Positions 1 to 10,683 of a stretch of 64,000 bases of DNA are shown here, one piece after another. Source of the stretch: Aedes albopictus. Its lineage: Eukaryota; Arthropoda; Insecta; Diptera; Culicidae. The translations under genes and the position numbers were made by a program. Position 1 is the first letter of the stretch, and each line of letters opens with the position of its first letter. The stretch spans positions 495,192,772 through 495,256,771 of the forward strand of contig NC_085137.1 of the NCBI RefSeq assembly GCF_035046485.1, given 5' to 3'. The notes beneath the pieces are model-generated. The model did not search any database and was not told where the DNA came from. It was given only the letters and a program-made list of their open reading frames with translations.

Positions 1-399
1 GTTTCTTTTCATTATCTTTTTAGATATGTCCACATTATTTGGTAGTACTTGATATGCTTTCTCCAGCCAGCAAGAACTGTTTTCTTATACTTACGTGAAG
101 TCAGCTTTTTCAGAATGAAAATTTGTCTTAGTAGGTAGGAGAAGGGCTTTCTTGAGGAAGACAAACAATGTTTCACTTGAATTAGGGAATTATCAAGTTC
201 TGCATTCGAGGAATTCAGTCACAAATATTATCCATTTAGTGAGCTTTATGAACATTTCGCAATTCTTTAATTTTTTTAATTAAATTAATTCGTCTAGTAG
301 TTTCAACTGGCACACTCTTAAAAGTTCCACGGAGGATTCCTCTCGAGTCCGACTGACATCAAGGTATACAATTAATAAAATGTGCATGCTGCCCAGCGG
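1..399. other. No gene seen
   Basis: AT-rich sequence without a coding or repeat signature that I recognise. Confidence 0.5.
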
Positions 400-1540
400 C
401 AGAATTTCAAACCAAGTATCCCATCAATGAAGAATACAGTCTCTCCAAGATTGCAGAATTCTGAGCTATGAGATTTTTAAAATTTGCGTGTTTACTGGTG
501 CCACCTAGAGGCAGAATTCTGACACAAGTGTCCCATTTCGTGCAAGTCTATGTCATACTGATCAACTTTGCCGAAGACATCATCTTCCTAAGTTATTAGG
601 ATTCTGAGCTATACAATTTCTAAAATTTGCAAGTTCACTAGCGCCACCTAATGGCAGAATTGCGAAACAAGGTTTCCGTTTTATGTAAGTCTATGGTCAT
701 ACTGGTCAATTTTGCTAAAGACACCAACTTTCTTAGTTATCGGGGGGAGCGACACTAGTTTTGCTGAACCGAAAAACCCCAAAAAAAGTCGAAAAAACGG
801 TAAACGCCGCCTAGTGGCAGAATTTTGAAACAAGTGTTTATTTTTATGTAAGTTTATGTCATACTGATCAACTTTGCCGAAGACACCATCTTTCTAAGTT
901 ATCAGGATTCTGAGCTATGAGTTTTCTAAAATTTGCATGTTCACTAGCGCCGCCTAGTGGCAGAATTGCGAAACAAGTGTTTATTTTTATATGAGTTTAT
1001 GTCATACCACAATCTCATTTGTGGTATTTGTGGACAAATGAGTTTGTGGTCATACTGATCAACTTTGCCGAAGACACAAGTGGCAGAATTGCAAAACAAG
1101 TGTTTATTGTTATGATAGTTTATGTCATTCTGATTAACTTTTCCAAAGACACCAACCTAATAAGTTATCGGGGGGAGCGACACTAGTTTTGCCAAGCCGA
1201 AAAACTCCAAAAAAGTCGAAAAAAAACGAAAAAACCGGTAAACGCCACCTAGTGGCAGAATTTTGAAACAAGTGTTTATTTTTATTTAAGTTTATGTCAT
1301 ACTGCTCAATTTTGCCGAAGTCATCGACTTTCCAAGTTATTAGGATTCTGAGCTATGAGTTTTCTAAAATTTGCATGTTCACTAGCGCCGCCTAGTGGTA
1401 GAATTGCGAAACAAGTGTTAATTTTTATGTAAGTTTATGTCACTTTGCCGAAGACACCGACTTTCTAGGTTATCGGGATTCTGAGATATGAGGTTTTGAA
1501 AATTTACTAGCTCACTAGCGCCGCCCAGTGGAGGAATTTT
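400..1540. repeat. Tandem array of about 125-170-bp units
   Basis: About nine units each contain GCGCCRCCTAGTGGCAGAAT followed by AAACAAGTGTTTATTTTTAT and a TTTGCCGAAGACAC motif. Unit starts lie near 400, 500, 653, 818, 959, 1083, 1253, 1397 and 1531. Some units carry an extra block CGGGGGGAGCGACACTAG plus A-rich sequence. Confidence 0.85.
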
Positions 1541-2379
1541 GAACTTCGCAACTCATCGTCAGTAAGTTGGCGTACCCAACAACTTTTCCGAAGACACTAT
1601 CCTTCCAAATTATCAGGGTCTTGAGCTGTCGCATATCGTAACGTTGGCTTGACAACCTGATATGGTTTCTATAGTGCAATTTAGCATCAAACTGTTGATG
1701 GTCCCTCTAGCGGCCAAGTTGCCAACTAATCATATGAACCAAAGTTCTAAATGGTAGATCTTATCAAGCCCTAAAACTTTGCCGAAGAAAGTATTGCGCT
1801 AACTCTTAACACACCCGAGATAATAGGCCATACCCCCAAAAGGCCGAAAACCCATAAGCTCTTAGTCTCCTATTAAGTGGGTTCCTATTGCGCCCCCGAC
1901 CAGTGATCTTATAAGAGTCTCGACTGTATATACAAAGTTATAAAACAGGTTGAAAGAGACTGGCCAGGGCCAGGGATAAAACCCAGTGCCCAGGAGTAAT
2001 CAGGAACATTAAACATTAAACCACAAAGTCCGTCAAATGAATCAGAGCCTTAATTCAATAAAGCTTTCAACAACAGTATAGTAAAATTTCCACAACTGTC
2101 GTATACACAATATTTGCGCCGATAAATAAATAACGTATGATGAATATCCAGCTACGCCTCTGACAACATCACGATTGGTAACCCCTAAAAAATTTCTTGC
2201 GCCCCGTTGTGTAAATCTCATCATCATATGCTCGATCATTATCCTCGTTTCGTTCCAACTACTTTGCGTGGTCTCCCCCAAACCAAACTGTCGTTAATTT
2301 ATTCTTCATCATCACTTCGTCGTCGTCGTCGTCGCCGCCGTTGCCGTGGACCGAGCCAGTGCCAAAACGGGCCAGAATG
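1541..2379. other. No gene seen; contains a CGT trinucleotide run
   Basis: Only short ORFs without family features. A GTC/CGT run lies near 2,318-2,340. Confidence 0.5.
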
Positions 2380-2530
2380 GTCAGTTCTTCTTTTTAATGC
2401 CAGAAGCCGCATGGCCATGAAAAATCATGAAGTTAGAGCCGTCAAATGCCTATATATGTTGCAAAAACATGAAACTCCCTCAATACGAGTTTCTCCGGTG
2501 GTAACTCCGGTGGCCAAAACAGACCATTGT

Positions 2531-2962
2531 CACAGACAAACAGACGTAACACCTTGAACGATTTTCATGCAAATCCGTCGCCCAGTTCTTACTACCATCA
2601 CCTGGTGGAAAAGTTGCACGAATCACTGTGTTGCCCAAGCAACACACATGTTATATAGAAGTTACGACAGCGCAAGTTTTGGTTGTATAGTGGTTTATTT
2701 TACGTTATTTCAACACAATGTTAAAATTGCGTAAAATAAACTTTTATACAACCAAAACTTGCGCTGTCGCAACTCTATTATAACATGTGTATTGCTTGGG
2801 TGTGCAATATCGTCAACAGAAGGCGCTAGTGTGAAACGTCAAACGCATAGAAAAACGATGCGTGCGCCTCTGGTTGTGAAAGCCACAACTAGGAAAATTT
2901 AAAATGATCGTTAAAAGCGTGGTCGATAGATATTTCGCAAGTGTTACGTCTGTTTGTCTGTG
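2531..2962. mobile_element. TIR element with CACAGACAAACAGACGTAAC ends
   Basis: The first 22 bases are an exact inverted copy of the last 22. It splits a 150-bp tandem unit at ATTGT. Uninterrupted, 5'-truncated relatives lie at 5,510-5,730 and 15,280-15,501. It carries a second MITE inside. Confidence 0.85.
2631..2800. mobile_element. Nested 170-bp MITE
   Basis: Inverted ends of about 60 bp (TTGCCCAAGCAACACACATG and its complement; GCGCAAGTTTTGGTTGTATA inside). It is flanked by TGTG on both sides (2627-2630, 2801-2804). The empty site is seen in the relative near 15,343 (GATGTGCAATATCG). Confidence 0.88.
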
Positions 2963-3409
2963 CAATTGTGATCAATTCTTCTTTTCGATGCCAGAAGCCA
3001 CATGGCCATGAAAAATCATGAAGTTAGAGCCGTCGAATGCCCATCTTTGTTGCAAAAACATGAAACTCCCTCAATACGAGTTTCTCCGGTGGTCACTCCG
3101 GTGGCCAAAACAGACCATTGTGGTCAATTCTTCTTTTCAATGCCAGAAGCCACATGGCCATGAAAAATCATGAAGTTAGAGCCGCCGAATGCCTATCTTT
3201 GTTGCAAAAACATGGAAGTCCCTCAATACGGGTTTCTCCGGTGGCCACATAGGACCACAATGTCCAACAATGTTTTTACACATCTCAACAATATGGAGCA
3301 TGTAAAATTATTGAGATTTCATCATGAGTTAACCAACGCAGATGTGTTTAGCGCGGAAAACCGTTCAATTTCGTTACAGTTAACTCGTTGGCCATCTTGT
3401 GGGATCCCT

Positions 3410-3594
3410 GGAACCGGTTCCAGAAGCACGGGACATATTTAGAAACATACAGAAATAGTTCTCGACAGATTGTATTATGTCCTAAAGAAGTTTGATGCAA
3501 AAACTTCTATACTGTAAAAAATATGAATGTGCTTTCTAGCACATTAGCGGGAAAACATTACTTTCCGGATATTCCGGATTTCCGGAACCGGTTT
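3410..3594 (+). repeat. 185-bp dispersed repeat, copy 1
   Basis: It begins GGAACCGGTTCCAGAAGC and ends TTTCCGGAACCGGTTT. Two more copies abut head to head at the palindrome centre (10,326-10,508 minus; 10,501-10,683 plus). The three are nearly identical. Confidence 0.88.
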
Positions 3595-3849
3595 CCGTGC
3601 TCGTGCAGGTGACATTGTGCTCATCTACCAGCAGAGCGATTCCAAGCAACAGCATCAAAATTAAGGAAATTTTTTAATTCATGATTTTCTATTGAACTGA
3701 AACTTTGCACAGTTTTTCAGTTCCATCTCAATCGCCATTTTTCGATATCAAATTTTTATTTTGAATCACGACTAACTTTTCGAAAGGGTGTATGTGAAAA
3801 TGGTTCAATAATATTCAAAAATCTGTACAGCCAAAATGGTTCGTTCGTT

Positions 3850-4470
3850 TGCTTTGAATTTTTCAGCAAAGTTAGATTACTAAATGGTGATTCCTATGAA
3901 AATATACACTGTGAAAAAAACATCTTTTTTAACATTAAAAATATCATTTTTGTCACAAAAACTCAAATATCTCAAAACCCTATCTTTTTACCAACGCAAT
4001 TTTTTTAGGGAAGACGGTCCATTGTATTAGCAATCTACCATAAAAATTTGGTGATGGTAAACTAATAAACAAAAAAGTTATAACATTTCAAACATTTCAC
4101 AATTTTCACATTTGGTAAATATTTTTTTCTGTGTAAATTATTTCGGTCAGAAATCGCAGTTTGATGCTGATTTTATTGTTCAGCAAAGTTAGATAACTAA
4201 ATGGTGATTCCTAAGAAAATATACACTGTGAAAAAAAATCTTTTTTAACATTAAAAAATATCATTTTTGTCACAAAAACTCAAATATTTCAAAACCCTAT
4301 CTTTTTACCAACGCAATTTTTTTAGGGAAAACGGTCCATTGTATTAGCAATCTACCATAAAAATTTGGTGATGATAAACTAATAAACAAAAAAGTTATGA
4401 CAATTCAAACATTTCACAATTTTCACATTTAGTAATAATTTTTTTTAGTGTAAATTAGGCTAATACAAAT
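3850..4470. repeat. 317-bp tandem repeat, two units
   Basis: TCAGCAAAGTTAGAT recurs at 3,865 and 4,182, a step of 317. Units contain AAAACCCTATCTTTTTACCA and ACAAAAAAGTTATGAC motifs. Confidence 0.9.
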
Positions 4471-5509
4471 TTCGATTTTCTCTTATGTCACCGCCCCCTC
4501 GGAAAATTTTGGTCGGAATTCAACATTTTGTGGGGGGCACAAATAAAATGTTCAAGAAAATCAACAAATTTAAGGTGTAATTCGAGTTCCACAGAAACTT
4601 TCTTAATAAATCCGATGAGTTTATCTATGTTGCCTAATTGTTTGGATATTTTTCCATCGAATACATTTATTATTTATCATCCTCCCCCTTAACGAGTCAA
4701 CGAGCGCTGTGACAAAAGAAGAAAATGAGATTTGTTCCTGCCTTTATTTCGGCCGGAAATCGCAGCTTGATGCTGATTTTATTGTTAATGGCCTTGCGTG
4801 AGTAAAATAAGCTGTTTTTATTATGTATTATGTATATTATATGTACAGTAATGTTCCGATTTTATCACGCCCTCCGCGCCTTAGTAGTTTATTCATTATT
4901 TGCTGTTACATTTGAGGACAAGTGTTTTCCCTCTTCTTCAAAATGAATGTTGAAAGCGTGTTTTGCAACGTTAAAAATATTGAAATGGGTATAGATGTTG
5001 AAGTATATATCAAAGCATTTTTGAAAAGGGGCGTGATTAATTGTTTAAACTGATGTCGCTGATGGTACGGTGACATGACTCTCTGCACTTAGCACTTCTG
5101 GCAATTTCTCAGTTGTTGTCGTTTTCGAACTTCCTACGCCCTGCTTTACCGATGATATACAGATGGCTCGTTTGTCAAAGTCTAGACGGCAGGACGTGCA
5201 AATGCGTAAATTTGGATTCAATTTGGGCATAACCAGTCTCTTTCAGATTATCTATGGTGCTTTCGGTGAGATTTCGTAACTCCTTTGATCATTTTTTTTT
5301 TCATTAAACGGTCTACAAGAGAGAGTTGAGTTGAAGACCTTTGAGAAAGCGACTGTTCATGTTGTTCGTTAGATTATAATAAACAAAATCACTTATTAGT
5401 TTTAACTGACTAGTTTGGTGTTGTTTGCTTGGCTGAAGAAAAAATTTACTATTTAATATCCATAGCGGTAGTATTTTTTTTTTGCTTTTTCGTGAGCATT
5501 GTCATGGTA
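4471..5509. other. Interior of the foldback element; short ORF only
   Basis: AT-rich. A 61-codon minus-strand ORF (5,045-5,230) contains RICTSCRLDFDKR, a possible Cys-pair remnant of an internal gene, with no family recognised. The mirror is 15,780-15,965. Confidence 0.4.
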
Positions 5510-5730
5510 TGTATACAGACAAACAAACGTAACACTGACGAAATTTTCATTGACCACGCCTTTAACGATCATTTTGAATCTTGGTTGTGGCTTTCATAAC
5601 CAGAAGAGTGCCCATCATTTTTCTTTGCGTTTGACGTTTCACACTAGCGCCTTCTGATGACGATATTGCACATCGCAGTATTTCGTGAAACATTTCCACC
5701 AGGTGGGGGTAGTGTGAACTGGGCGATGGA
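5510..5730. mobile_element. Truncated relative of the 2,531-2,962 TIR element
   Basis: It keeps one end (ACAGACAAACAAACGTAACA) and the body, including CACACTAGCGCCTTCTGATG, but lacks the other terminal repeat and the nested MITE. Confidence 0.8.
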
Positions 5731-6728
5731 TTTTCACGTGGTAGGTAACTCTCATGCATTTGTTGTTGTTGAAGTTACTCGCATTCTTCCGATCATAAAG
5801 TCTGTTCTCTAAGAGGTATTTTTTTGAAGATAAACTAGACGTATACGCGTATATAAAACTTTTATTATACAGCTTTTGTCTTAAAAATAAATTTAATTCC
5901 ATTTTTCTTATAATCAACAGCTTTTCAACACTATCAAGGGATTTTTTCACCAGTCACGTACAATAAAAAGTATGACACTCTCAATATTTTTGATCAAAAC
6001 ACTGGATCGCGTCTAAGTTTCAAATAGATACTATAGAAATTATGAATAATCAAACAAAAGTATCATGAAAACAACTTGTTTAATTCAGGCGGTAGCCTTT
6101 ACAATAAAATCAGCATCAAAAAATAATTCTCAAAATAATTTACACAGAAAAAAAATTTTTTTTGTTACTAAATGTAAAAATTGTGAAATGTTTGAAATGT
6201 CATAACTTTTTTGTTTATCAGTTTACCATCACCAAAATTTTATGGTAGATAGCTGATATAAAGGGCCATTTCCCCTAAAAAATTAACGTTGGTAAAAAGA
6301 TAGGGTTTTGAGATATTTGAGTTTTTGTGACAAAAATCATATTTTTTTTAAGTAAAAAAATAAATTTTTTACAGTGTATATTTTCTAAGGAATCATCATT
6401 TAGTTATCTAACTTTGCTGAAAAATTCATAACAATCGAAAAATCCGTTTTTGCTGTACAGCTTTTAGAATATTTTTGAGCTGTTTTAGCATACACCCTTC
6501 TGAAAAGTTAGTCGTGAGTGAATATGAAGGTTTGATATCGAAAAATGACGATTTAGATGAAATTGAAAAACTGTGCAAAGTTTCAGATATTTTTGAAATG
6601 GTCGCTCAGGATCGACTGACATGACTCCGTGGAATTCCTCAGCATCGAAAACCCGCCAACAGCAAGCACCCTACTGTGACAAAAAGATAGCGCCACAGTG
6701 ACATAGGTAGTAGCTAAAGTAAAGATAG

Positions 6729-7226
6729 GTGAAATTTGAGGACATAGCCTCGCTCCCAGTGATGAGCAGCAAAAAAACTCCGCTCGAGAACCCGCAGGTG
6801 CAGAAGAAGGAAAAGAGGCCGCAGTTCGAAGAAGACGCCGCTCTACGCTCGTACCAAGCCAGTGAATCAAGTGAAGAGGAGTCCGAAGATTCGGAATCGG
6901 AGTCGGAAGAAGAGTTCGTCGCAGGAAGAACACTTCGGAATGCCATTCGAGGTAATCGTGCGTGGTCCAACGAAGGCCCAACTCAGCGGTTTCTGCCGAA
7001 GATGCTTTCGACATTCACGGGACGACTCGAGGAATGGCCGATATTCATCAGCGCCTACGAGACGTCCACAACAACGGCGTGTGGTTTTTCGAATGTCGAG
7101 AATCTGGTGCGACTTCAACAGTGTTTGAAGGGTCAAGCACTAGACGCGGTAAGAGGCAGGCTCATATTCCCGAGTTCAGAACCGCAAATAATTAAAAACT
7201 TGCGGATGCTGTACGGTAGTTGGTGA
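6729..7226 (+). pseudogene. BEL/Pao gag fragment
   Basis: 165 open codons with an acidic Ser/Glu-rich part (residues 44-62) and the DUF1759-like core. A stop and frame change follow the YGSW end, and the next part lies in a different frame at 7,220. The Gag role in the family is RNA packaging; this copy is broken. Confidence 0.75.
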
Positions 7227-7716
7227 ACATGCTACTGTCGAACGTGCGGAAGGCACCGTTTTCAAGAGCAAACAAGTTGGCATTCAGTTCGATGTCGTCG
7301 TTTACCGATCATTTGGAGGCGACAGGTCTGACAGTGCATCTCATCAACCCGATGCTCATCCAGGAGTTAACAGAGAACACAGCTGGAATGGGTGCGGTAT
7401 CGGAGGAAGGCCCAGCTTGTGACGCTCCGTATATTGTCCAACTTTCTTTCGAGGATTGTCAAGGATACTAGCGAGAACAATTCGTATTGCGAGTCGACAT
7501 CGCGTCGGATCAAGCGTTCCGAAAGAGGAAGTGAAGAAAGGAGCAAGAAGGATTTCTGCAAAAGCATAGTACCGAAGCCAGTGGAGTCGTCAACTAGGTT
7601 CCGAATCGGAAGAAGAAACCTTGCAGGATCTGCGGCCACTGCGATCATCATATCCGGAACTGCGAGATCTTCAAAAGAATGCGGTTGCCGGGAAGATGGG
7701 ATGCGGTACGGAATGG

Positions 7717-8147
7717 TGTCCCGCCATTTGACCGAATGCCGTTTGGCTGAATGACGTTTGGCTGAATGCCATTTGGCCGAATGCCATCTGGCCGAATGGG
7801 TCGTTTGGCCGAATTATGATCAAAATAATTCAGAGGAAGTTTTTGACATTCTAACTACATACCAATATGATCATCAGAAATATTTCCATCTTTTATCCAT
7901 AGGCTATTCTTTCTAGCTCTGACATTCAGGGGTGAGTTGGCGTGGAAACTGCTAGTATTTTATCAAAAATTTATCCTTCTTTGAATCATAGACTGTTCTT
8001 TCGAGTTATACTGTTGCGGGGAACAGTGGCATGGTCACTAATGTTTCGACCAAACGACATTCGGCCAATTGACCCTTGCGACCAAATGGCGTTCTGCTAA
8101 ACGGTATTCGGCCAAATGGCGTTCGGCCAAATGACCCGCAATCGTAT
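7717..8147. mobile_element. 431-bp MITE with repeated TTTGGCCGAATGCC ends
   Basis: It is flanked by an exact 7-bp duplication GGAATGG (7710-7716, 8148-8154). Both ends consist of inverted runs of GCCATTTGGCCGAAT-like units. It lies between the two zinc-knuckle parts of the gag remnant. Confidence 0.88.
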
Positions 8148-8352
8148 GGAATGGAGGATCTGCTATCTGTGTTTCAACGAACACGGAAGTGCACGCTGCA
8201 AGCTCAACAAGCGGTGCAACGTGCACCAGTGCAACGAACGCTGAATATCGAGCACGGTGCTTGCACTAACTGCAACGTGCACCTACATCGGCAGCCGATG
8301 ATTTTCCGGATAATACCGATCACCTTGTTCAACGGGAAGTACAGCGTGCATA

Positions 8353-8538
8353 GGCGCCAACTTGTGACGTAGTTGGGGGGGCGAAGCTCTCCAAAATTGG
8401 TCTAAATTGAACTTTTTTCAGCTCAAAGCACTAGTTTTCACGTAAATATGCCTAAACTAGGTGAACTGCGTCGATATTTTCGGAATTTGATTGATTTTGA
8501 GAGGCCTCGCCCCCCCAACTACGTCACAAGTTGGCGCG
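8353..8538. mobile_element. 186-bp MITE, TA-flanked
   Basis: Inverted ends of about 30 bp (CGCCAACTTGTGACGTAGTT then a G run). TA on both sides (8351-8352, 8539-8540). It sits at the start of the protease-like part. Confidence 0.88.
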
Positions 8539-9012
8539 TATGACAGCGTGGATACGATTGCGTTCCTGAATGAGGGGTCATCATACACGCTACTGTAAAA
8601 GTCGCTGGCGATCGCGTTGTAAGTCCAAGGCGTAACGCAACAGCTCCGAGTGACCTGGACAGCGGGTGTATCCAGAGTAGAGGAGCTCTTCGTACCGGCA
8701 AGAGGATCGACACAGCGCTACCGCGTAAAAGCCGCCCATATGGTGGATAGTTTGAAGTTGCCGCAGCAAGCGGGCTCCATAGCAGAGGTCATCGAAGGAC
8801 ATTCTCACCTGCGAGGACTTCCAGTCTCTGAATTCTCGCGTGGAGTCCCTCAAATTATCATCGGCCTCAAGGACATCTGTCTCTAAGCTCCAAGATCGGC
8901 AAACCTGACGATCCGATCGCCGTCCGGTCAAAGCTAGGCTGGACCGTGGGCTGGACTATCTACGGCCCAACATGCACTGGCCGAGTCTAACTAGGCATAG
9001 TCGATCAGGCGC

Positions 9013-9133
9013 TGTCCATAAACTACGTACTTAGTCTCATTTTTGGTCATCTCAGAACCACACCCCCCCCCTCCCCCCTCGTAGACTTTTGTCCATGCAA
9101 AATTTTCGAAATTTGTATGGATCGTAGACTTTG
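9013..9133. mobile_element. MITE remnant of the CCATAAACTACGTA family
   Basis: CCATAAACTACGTA, GGTCATCTCAGAACCACA, a C run and CGTAGACTTTTGTCCATGCA. Related pieces occur at 45,900-46,062, 57,420-57,556 and 57,880-57,930. The mirror lies at 11,877-11,997. Confidence 0.6.
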
Positions 9134-9570
9134 GCTTCAGAAAGTAACAGTACTCCTTTGAAACAGGAGCAGCACGACATGCTGCGAAGCCATTGGAGGA
9201 GTCGATGATTTTCGTGGCACTGTTTCCGGAGTCCGAAGAAGACAAGCGGGCGAAGGCAATCCCCAACAGCGCGACCGTACGAGTGGGCGACCGTTTCTAG
9301 ATGGAGCTATTGTGGAAGGAGGACGAGGTGCGATTTCCCGACAGCTATCCCATGGCTTCACCGTTGCCTCTAGAGGCGATTAGCGAAAGACGACCGGCTG
9401 TGCAAGAAGGCAAGCGAGTTAAAAGAAGATTGTGCAGTTACATTCACGTAGCTACAGAGGCGTAGCTAGAGGGATCAACGGAGTGTCGCCGAATTCCGCA
9501 TTGTTGATGGGACCGGACATGTTAACTCCGCTCCTTAGTGTCCCTGCACAATTCCGTGAGCCTGTTGTAG

Positions 9571-10325
9571 GTTTCGGCGGGTTTTCCACTATTTGAAAGC
9601 AGCCTTCATTTGAACAAAAGCTGAAAACAAGATCTACAATCCTTTATTCAGCTCTAAACATCTAATTTTGGTGATTTTATTCAACTTTTAGCTGATTTGA
9701 GGTTCATTGGAAGGTTGATTGAATGCACTTAATCAGTAGTCAATCAAAATTTTTATTGTATTTAAAAAAAAACAATTTTGTTAGCGTATGTTTTACCATT
9801 TGCGGCTGTTTATTTCTTGAAGAGATGTTTAACCTTAGTAAGGTCTTGGGGTCTTTTTTGACCTTTTCCGAATTTCAATTCGCTATAGCTTCTGTTTCGA
9901 AAGGCCTAGAAATCTGAAATTTTCAGACAATTATTTTTTTGTGGAAAACTATCATTTCCATTCATCCAAAACATTGGACGACCCATAGGGGAGCTCCCAT
10001 AAAAAAAGTTACAAATAAGACCCTGGGGTCATTTTTGACCCCAAACTTTGAACGGCTCTCAAAAATCAGTGGCTGGGCCGATTTTGATTTTCTTTGGCCC
10101 AAATGAAAGCCACACATGTCTAGTTTTCAAAACCCCCGGAGAGTTCCGGATTTGGTCACTGTGGCCACCGGGAACCTGCTTCAACTGAAAAATGCCGCTT
10201 TAGAGACCCTAACTTTGGCAAGCTATAACTTTGCAACCAAACAAGTAATCAGGACCGTTCAAGAATCGTTGGAAAGGTATTCACGTGGACTTTGATTAAA
10301 GACATTAATATTGACTAATTCTTAA
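9571..10325. other. Arm sequence between BEL/Pao remnant and centre; no gene
   Basis: Moderately AT-rich with no coding signature. It contains GACCCTGGGGTCATTTTTGACC, a near-palindrome, around 10,020. The mirror is 10,684-11,439. Confidence 0.5.
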
Positions 10326-10683
10326 AAACCGGTTCCGGAAATCCGGAATATCCGGAAAGTAATGTTTTCCCGCTAATGTGCTAGAAAGCACATTCATATT
10401 TTTTACAGTATAGAAGTTTTTGCATCAAACTTCTTTAGGGCATAATACAATCTGTCGAGAACTATTTATGTATGTTTCTAAATATGTCCCGTGCTTCTGG
10501 AACCGGTTCCAGAAGCACGGGACATATTTAGAAACATACAGAAATAGTTCTCGACAGATTGTATTATGCCCTAAAGAAGTTTGATGCAAAAACTTCTATA
10601 CTGTAAAAAATATGAATGTGCTTTCTAGCACATTAGCGGGAAAACATTACTTTCCGGATATTCCGGATTTCCGGAACCGGTTT
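10326..10683. repeat. Palindrome centre: two 185-bp repeats head to head
   Basis: The copies meet at AACC|GGTT (10,501-10,508) with no spacer. The 36 bases 10,487-10,522 form a perfect palindrome, so the whole 14.4-kb structure has no loop. Confidence 0.95.

Larger units (their letters stand above)
2380..3245 (+). repeat. Three tandem units of about 150 bp, the first split by a MITE
   Basis: Units start near 2,380, 2,970 and 3,121, each with GCCAGAAGCC, CATGGCCATGAAAAATCATG and CTCCGGTGGCCAAA-type motifs. The gap between units 1 and 2 is the element at 2,531-2,962. Small ORFs here are products of the repeat. Confidence 0.85.
3697..6586. mobile_element. Older foldback element with long inverted ends, left arm copy
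   Basis: Both ends read CTGAAACTTTGCACAG inward. The first about 770 bases (two 317-bp units plus a terminal 160 bp) match the last about 480 bases (6,105-6,586) as a diverged inverted copy. Shared motifs include ACGACTAACTTTTC, TTTCAGCAAAGTTAGAT and ACCATAAAATTTTGGTGATG. It is a DNA-transposon-like structure, 2,890 bp. The interior has only short ORFs. Confidence 0.8.
6729..9570 (+). mobile_element. Decayed BEL/Pao retrotransposon fragment, left arm copy
   Basis: Pieces appear in order with shifts and stops. A gag stretch (DUF1759-like, FTGRLEEWPIFISAYE, LVRLQQCLKGQALDAVR) lies at 6,729-7,226 and continues at 7,220-7,471. A CX2CX4HX4C knuckle sits near 7,632 and a CX2CX3HX4C knuckle near 8,160. 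A protease-like part (FLNEGSSYTLL; RGVPQIIIGLKDI) spans about 8,540-8,990. A start of RT region (VRFPDSYPMA) lies near 9,330. The remainder of pol and the LTRs are absent. Two miniature elements interrupt it. It cannot encode a working element. Confidence 0.88.
3600..10504. repeat. Left arm of giant palindrome (6,905 bp)
   Basis: Reverse complement of 10,505-18,044. Position x on the left pairs with 21,010 minus x on the right over most of the arm; the sum becomes 21,009 near the centre and rises by 634 beyond the 317-bp array. Differences I noticed: one substitution at 8580/12430, one at 10468/10541, an A-tract length at 9764, and array copy number. Homology stops at 3600, next to the 185-bp repeat. 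Confidence 0.97.

Noticed and set aside
400..1540. CRISPR-like array
   Set aside because: Units are 125-170 bp, diverged throughout, with no short identical repeat and unique spacer pattern, in animal nuclear DNA.
6583..7014. 143-codon minus-strand ORF and its mirror at 13,996-14,427
   Set aside because: It is antisense to the BEL/Pao gag fragment and has no family features.
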